Of a DNA stretch of 64,000 bases, positions 62,482 to 64,000 are shown piece by piece (positions within the stretch are counted from its first letter, which is position 1; every line of letters starts with the position of its first letter). The notes beneath the pieces were generated by a model. It was given only the letters and a program-made list of their open reading frames with translations, was not told the origin of the DNA and did not search any database. A program made the position numbers and the translations under genes. The DNA comes from Paenibacillus sp. FSL K6-1330 (GTDB lineage: Bacteria; Bacillota; Bacilli; Paenibacillales; Paenibacillaceae), in contig NZ_CP150269.1 of NCBI RefSeq assembly GCF_037976825.1, positions 455,001 to 519,000 of the forward strand. Reading direction: 5' to 3'.

Positions 62482-62524
62482 ATTTTATTCTTAAAAAGAA
62501 TAGTTATCGGTGAAAAAAATCACA
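62482..62524 (-). promoter_or_regulatory. pplA promoter with Fnr box at -41.5
   Basis: The minus strand has TGTGA-TTTTTT-TCACC (62524-62509), one mismatch from consensus, and a -10 TAAAAT (62487-62482). The predicted start at 62475 puts the box centre at -41.5, the class II activator position. Confidence 0.75.
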
Positions 62525-62583
62525 AATAGTGTCGGTGCTTCATGTTCGAGGTGATCCTGTTGATTTATATGAAGGATCATAGG

Positions 62584-63516
62584 TCAGATAATGCCTCGAA
62601 TGTCATCCAGCGAATGGATGCCTTCGCTTTCCATCAATTCAATCAATTCTTCGGCCAGGGTATCACCGGCCCGCAAGTTGATGAAATTGTAGGTCCCGAT
62701 CTGTACAGCAGCCGCGCCTGCCATGATGAATTCGAGGATATCCTCGGCGCTGCTGATGCCGCCGATTCCAACGACCGGGATGGATACCGACCGTGCCACC
62801 TGATGGACCATGCGGAGCGCGATCGGTTTAATTGCCGGCCCGGACAGCCCGGCGTAGGCTCTGTCAAATACGCTTCGCCGCTCCCGTATATCAATCGCCA
62901 TCGCCTGGATCGTATTGATGAGCGAAAGACCATCAGCGCCTTCAGCTTCACACATGCGGGCCATTTCCTTTAAATCCCTTGCACCGGGAGAGAGTTTAAC
63001 AAGCAGAGGCAGCGTGGTCGCTTTCCGGACTGCGCGAACCACCTCTTGAGCCTGCTCATTCTCAACGCCGAAGGCCAGCCCGCCTTCCTTGATGTTGGGG
63101 CAGGAGATGTTGAGCTCAATCATGTCGACAGCTCGTTTGCCGGATGACCGTAACTTGAGGCTGGCTTCGGTAAGCAGCTCGGCGCCCTCCGTATATTCCC
63201 GTATGGTGCCGCCGCCAAGATTGACAATGACCGCAGCCCCGTGTGAGGTCATCTCGGATAATTCATGCTCCAGAAAAGCGTGGATGCCCGGATTCTCAAG
63301 GCCAATGCTGTTCATGATGCCGGATGGCGTTTCATAAAGCCTTGTTCCAGAATTGCCGATTCGTGGAGTCAGGGTCAGTCCTTTGGAGACAATGCCTCCA
63401 AGCTTGCGAAGCGGATACAGATCCGCATACGGTTTGCCGAATCCGAACGTGCCCGATGCCGCCAAAATCGGATTCGCCAGCGGGACGCCCGCCAGTTCAC
63501 AATCGATGGAGATCAT
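62584..63516 (-). CDS. pyrD: Dihydroorotate dehydrogenase, class 1B catalytic subunit
   Basis: 310 residues, FMN barrel of pyrimidine synthesis. The N-terminal ANPILAASGTFG, the Cys catalytic base at about 139 in LNISCPNIKEGG, and GIGGISSAEDILEFIMAGA are class 1 marks; the Cys and the neighbouring pyrK identify the NAD-linked 1B type. It oxidises dihydroorotate to orotate in the cytosol. ATG 63516 follows AAGGAGGTG; its start overlaps pyrK by 20 nt. It is not part of the electron transfer set, from which it is separated by 157 nt. Confidence 0.95.
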   Translation of the reverse strand: MISIDCELAGVPLANPILAASGTFGFGKPYADLYPLRKLGGIVSKGLTLTPRIGNSGTRLYETPSGIMNSIGLENPGIHAFLEHELSEMTSHGAAVIVNLGGGTIREYTEGAELLTEASLKLRSSGKRAVDMIELNISCPNIKEGGLAFGVENEQAQEVVRAVRKATTLPLLVKLSPGARDLKEMARMCEAEGADGLSLINTIQAMAIDIRERRSVFDRAYAGLSGPAIKPIALRMVHQVARSVSIPVVGIGGISSAEDILEFIMAGAAAVQIGTYNFINLRAGDTLAEELIELMESEGIHSLDDIRGII

Positions 63517-64000
63517 TCCAGTTCACCTCCTTCGCCGGAAATACGGGGCCATCGGTGCATACCTTGCGGCTTGCGCCAGCGGAGGTTAACGTGCAGCTGT
63601 TGCATGCCCCGATGCCGCAGCCCATTCGCTTCTCGATGGAGACGTGAAGCTTGGCGTTAGTACTCTCCGTTTTTTGGGCCAGACTGTGCATCATGCCAAC
63701 CGGTCCGCATGCGAATATCGTGTCATAGCGGCTTGGGTCCACTGCATCTACAATGGTGCCGCCGGATTTGACGGTGACATTGCGGCTTATTTCGTGGAAT
63801 CCGGTGACTCCGAAAGGGACGCTGGTGTATCCCAGATATACGCTGGCATCAGGTATTTCCTTAGCTGCCAGCAGCAGCGGGGCTACTCCAATGCCGCCTC
63901 CTACCAGTGCCGTCCGGCCTTGGGGCTTGGGGAATCCCTGACCGAAAGGTCCTTCCAGCTGAATCTTGTCACCCGCTTGAAGCGCCGATAGCAGCCATGT
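63497..64000 (-). CDS. pyrK: Dihydroorotate dehydrogenase electron transfer subunit, partial
   Basis: The C-terminal 167 codons lie in the window and the start lies beyond base 64000. Visible: FAD/NAD fold with VGGGIGVAPLLLAA, FACGPVGMMHSL, and the 2Fe-2S ligand region MGCGIGACNSC with a fourth Cys in RKVCTDGPVF. It hands electrons from PyrD to NAD+. It overlaps pyrD by 20 nt in the same operon. Confidence 0.93.
   Translation of the reverse strand, partial: TWLLSALQAGDKIQLEGPFGQGFPKPQGRTALVGGGIGVAPLLLAAKEIPDASVYLGYTSVPFGVTGFHEISRNVTVKSGGTIVDAVDPSRYDTIFACGPVGMMHSLAQKTESTNAKLHVSIEKRMGCGIGACNSCTLTSAGASRKVCTDGPVFPAKEVNWNDLHRL

Noticed and set aside
62584..64000. pyrD-pyrK as part of the electron transfer system.
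   Set aside because: The class 1B enzyme passes electrons to NAD+; it has its own operon and a clear biosynthetic role.

Overview
The window looks like the chromosome of a spore-forming, S-layer-bearing Firmicute, most likely Paenibacillus or a close relative. The evidence is two very large secreted enzymes ending in triple SLH domains, a spore photoproduct lyase, a YesMN/Lpl-type sugar-uptake locus, strong AAGGAGG-type ribosome sites, frequent TTG/GTG starts and CcpA-type cre sites. It is ordinary chromosome: I see no rRNA, tRNA, CRISPR array, prophage or insertion sequence.

Layout. 1-6.9 kb: end of a nucleoside-type ABC permease and a 2090-residue surface nuclease/5'-nucleotidase. 7.3-8.8 kb: ECF sigma factor and membrane anti-sigma-like partner. 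8.9-13.3 kb: AraC regulator, cytosolic sulfatase and GH20 hexosaminidase, with a 36-nt perfect inverted-repeat operator. 13.8-18.8 kb: surface pullulanase behind a promoter with tandem cre sites. 19.4-23.1 kb: membrane protein, VWA protein and TelA operon. 23.1-25.3 kb: TetR relic, Doc/AbrB-type toxin-antitoxin, phosphotransferase. 25.6-28.2 kb: DUF2500 protein and a quinone-reductase/dehydrogenase pair divergent from an HxlR regulator. 28.6-31.8 kb: MHYT-GGDEF-EAL protein and SplB. 32.0-39.6 kb: response regulator, sensor kinase, three-gene ABC sugar importer and GntR/LacI regulator. 40.1-45.8 kb: an A+T-rich glycosyltransferase, an Na+ symporter, DUF896, and a YdaK/YdaM-like c-di-GMP-responsive glycan operon. 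46.1-50.6 kb: ECF41 sigma factor, its carboxymuconolactone-decarboxylase target and a GH3 glycosidase.

The most striking region is 51.1-62.4 kb. It holds nearly the whole flavin-based extracellular electron transfer (FLEET) set known from Listeria: a lipoprotein FMN transferase (FmnB/ApbE), EetA, EetB, an EcfA-EcfA'-EcfT energising module, a polyprenyl diphosphate synthase with a probable small partner (DmkB role), a membrane-anchored Ndh2, and the twice-FMNylated lipoprotein PplA. An Fnr-type regulator with a C-terminal Cys-x2-Cys-x4-Cys cluster follows fmnB. Fnr boxes (TGTGA-N6-TCACA type) lie in the fmnB/eetA divergent region and twice upstream of pplA; one pplA box sits at exactly -41.5 relative to a good -10. 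I read this as an oxygen-controlled electron export pathway: NADH to Ndh2, to demethylmenaquinone, to EetA/EetB, to FMN on PplA, to an outside acceptor. The window ends in pyrD and partial pyrK.

The other genes fit a polysaccharide-degrading soil or gut lifestyle: surface pullulanase, GH3, GH20, sulfatase, sugar ABC import, and two c-di-GMP proteins that could tie glycan production to signalling. Start codons were chosen by ribosome-site position; functions come from remembered family motifs, with no database search.
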